Assembly (NCBI RefSeq): GCF_022780145.1
Contig: NZ_JALEXO010000274.1
Location: 1-5,780 of the forward strand
Source: Intestinibacter sp.
GTDB lineage: Bacteria > Bacillota > Clostridia > Peptostreptococcales > Peptostreptococcaceae
Direction: 5' to 3'
DNA length: 5,780 nucleotides
Shown: positions 4,039 to 5,780 of the stretch, piece by piece
Layout: each line of letters starts with the position of its first letter
Numbering within the stretch: the stretch's first letter is position 1
Notes under the pieces: generated by a model
Seen by the model: the letters and a program-made list of their open reading frames with translations, nothing else
Told to the model about the DNA's origin: nothing
Database searches by the model: none
Translations under genes and position numbers: made by a program

Positions 4039-5780
4039 ATGAAAATGGAAATACTATTCAACAAAAGTAAGTATTTAGAAGTAGATTATGATGAAAATTT
4101 TATAATTCAAGACGTCAAAACACAAATATTTGGTGATAGTCAAATAGACTTTATAAAGGATTTAATTAAAGTTAGAGAGTTATTATATCATCACTATATA
4201 TTTAAAGAACCTTTGACAGAAGGAGTACTTGATTATATTTGTTTTGTTACATCTAAAACAAATACATCTATCAAGATGACAATTGATGATTTTATAAAAA
4301 CAAAGAAAAATTTATACAAAACAAAAAATAAGTCTTTTTTCGTTGTAAGAGATAAAACTACTGATTTGACAGTTTTGTGTATAAAAATAGGCCAAAATAT
4401 AGGAGATATAGAGATAATCAAACCTGTAAAAGATTTTGTTAAAACAAAGGATTTAATCGATGCAGTTGAGATTTTAATAAAATATAAAGAAAAAGAAAAA
4501 TGGGTCTCAAGCAATGTCAATCAATGTGAAAAAACTTTATACGATGAATTATTAGATGGAAGATACAATTTTAGTATTAGCAAGTACGATAATAACAATT
4601 TTAAGCGAGATAAAAGTCTTCTATCTAGAGGACAACTAGATAATAAATACATACCTAATGAATCAAATGGATCTTTTGAATATTTAATAAAATATAAAAA
4701 ACAAAATATAATGCGTGTTCAGCTAAAAAATGGTGTATATGAAGTCAAATTTGAAAATGCTCATTTTATTAGGGAAAAAATAAACAGTGAAGAACTTGTA
4801 GATCTATGGAAAAACCTAAATGATATAAAATCTTTAAATATAAACGAGATAACACCTTCACTTATTAAAAATATTTTTGATAGATTTAAAATGAATAAAA
4901 TGGATCTCAAACCTGTTTACAACAATAGTAAAAGTAATTATGTAGAAAAAAACAATAAAAAAATTGGGCATCCTAATTTTTCAGATGTAGTAGGTATGGA
5001 TAAAATAAAAGAAAGACTAAACGATGTAATTGACCAATTTAAAAATGAAGAAATATACGAAAAATGGAATATAGAACCGATTAGATCTATACTTCTATAT
5101 GGACCTTCAGGAACAGGAAAATCATTTATAGCAGAAGCACTAGCAAATGAAATAGATGCAGTATTTATAAAATACAGTGCATCTGATATATTTCATCAAT
5201 ATGTAGGAGAATCAGAGGCAGCTGTAAGACGTTTATTTGATGAAGCTAGAAGTAGAAAGTGTAAAACAGTCATCTTTATGGATGAAGTAGATGCAGTTGC
5301 AAATAAGAGAAGTCAAGACGACCATGCTTGTAAGAATTCGACATTAAATGAATTGTTAGTCCAAATGGCATCGCCTGATAATAAAAATATATTTATGATA
5401 TTTGCGACAAATATGGTCGATATGTTAGACCCAGCATTTCTAAGATCAGGTAGAGTTGATTTTAAAATAGAGGTCGCCTTACCAGATTACAATATGAGAA
5501 AAGGAATTTTGGAATTAAATTCTAAAAATAGACCGCTAGATGACGATGTAGATTTATCATCTATAGCTAAAATTATGAGTGGAAAAAACTGTGCTGATGT
5601 CAAACTAGTAGCTAACGAGGCGGCTAGAAGTGCTTTAAAACAAGGAAAAGAAAAAATATCACAAAAACACTTTAAAGATGCCTATGAGGAGATGATAGTA
5701 GGTCTACCTGATAAAAATAGAAATTTCGAATTAAAAGAAAGACACATAACAGCAATACACGAAACAGGACATTTATTAGC
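4039..5780 (+). CDS. FtsH-like AAA+ zinc metalloprotease with unusual N-terminus (3' truncated)
   Basis: The frame is open from ATG 4039 to the window edge (580 complete residues). Residues 1-305 are unrecognised, charged and lack a transmembrane segment. The AAA module starts near FSDVVGMDKIKERL (314-327). It has Walker A GPSGTGKS (355-362), pore loop YVGESE (388-393), Walker B VIFMDEVD (411-418), sensor Asn458 and the arginine-finger segment LDPAFLRSGRVD (463-474) with Arg469 and Arg472. The helical lid ends in ANEAARSALKQGKEKIS, as in FtsH. HETGH (574-578) is the M41 zinc-binding HExxH, just before the cut. Such enzymes unfold proteins with ATP and degrade them with a zinc-dependent active site. 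Canonical FtsH has two N-terminal membrane helices, absent here, so this one is probably cytosolic. AAAGGA lies 11 bases upstream of ATG; TTG 4033 is an alternative start. The third zinc ligand lies outside the window. Confidence 0.9.
   Translation, partial: MKMEILFNKSKYLEVDYDENFIIQDVKTQIFGDSQIDFIKDLIKVRELLYHHYIFKEPLTEGVLDYICFVTSKTNTSIKMTIDDFIKTKKNLYKTKNKSFFVVRDKTTDLTVLCIKIGQNIGDIEIIKPVKDFVKTKDLIDAVEILIKYKEKEKWVSSNVNQCEKTLYDELLDGRYNFSISKYDNNNFKRDKSLLSRGQLDNKYIPNESNGSFEYLIKYKKQNIMRVQLKNGVYEVKFENAHFIREKINSEELVDLWKNLNDIKSLNINEITPSLIKNIFDRFKMNKMDLKPVYNNSKSNYVEKNNKKIGHPNFSDVVGMDKIKERLNDVIDQFKNEEIYEKWNIEPIRSILLYGPSGTGKSFIAEALANEIDAVFIKYSASDIFHQYVGESEAAVRRLFDEARSRKCKTVIFMDEVDAVANKRSQDDHACKNSTLNELLVQMASPDNKNIFMIFATNMVDMLDPAFLRSGRVDFKIEVALPDYNMRKGILELNSKNRPLDDDVDLSSIAKIMSGKNCADVKLVANEAARSALKQGKEKISQKHFKDAYEEMIVGLPDKNRNFELKERHITAIHETGHLL

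Noticed and set aside
4233..4520. Minus-strand 95-codon open frame
   Set aside because: The plus strand here is uninterrupted coding sequence of the FtsH-like gene; the hydrophobic look is the complement of lysine-rich codons.

Overview
The window is strongly AT-rich. Its codon use favours AGA, ATA and TTA, it has strong GGAGG/AGGTGAT ribosome binding sites, and its ClpP closely resembles clostridial ClpP. Together these suggest a low-GC Firmicute, most likely an anaerobic member of the Clostridia; genus and species cannot be read from the sequence.

Layout, left to right. A few codons of an upstream plus-strand gene may end at 31, followed by a short terminator hairpin (41-67). A two-gene plus-strand operon (149-2045) encodes an ABC-2 type exporter: an ATPase, then a membrane permease whose start overlaps the ATPase stop. 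A 202-base gap with promoter-like and operator-like sequence leads into clpP (2248-2856), the proteolytic subunit of the Clp protease, which ends at a strong terminator with a 15-bp stem. A 53-residue membrane peptide (3075-3236) follows; it has a very good ribosome binding site, and a 9-bp inverted repeat straddles its promoter. It converges on a minus-strand gene (3297-3836) for a membrane-anchored, probably extracytoplasmic protein of unknown function. Divergent from that gene, the last gene starts at 4039 and runs off the window.

The last gene is the most unusual. It encodes an FtsH-like machine, with an AAA+ ATPase joined to an M41 zinc-protease HExxH motif. In place of the usual membrane-anchored N-terminus of FtsH it has about 305 residues of unrecognised, apparently soluble sequence. 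Its pore loop (YVGESE) looks more like Cdc48/proteasomal AAA proteins than FtsH. A divergent intergenic region with a 7-1-7 palindrome separates it from the membrane-anchored protein gene, so shared regulation is possible. No functional link between the two is shown.

The window therefore holds two separate proteolysis genes (clpP and an atypical ftsH-like gene), one exporter and two uncharacterised small or membrane proteins. No mobile element, CRISPR array, tRNA or rRNA was seen, and no gene-free stretch exceeds about 300 bases.
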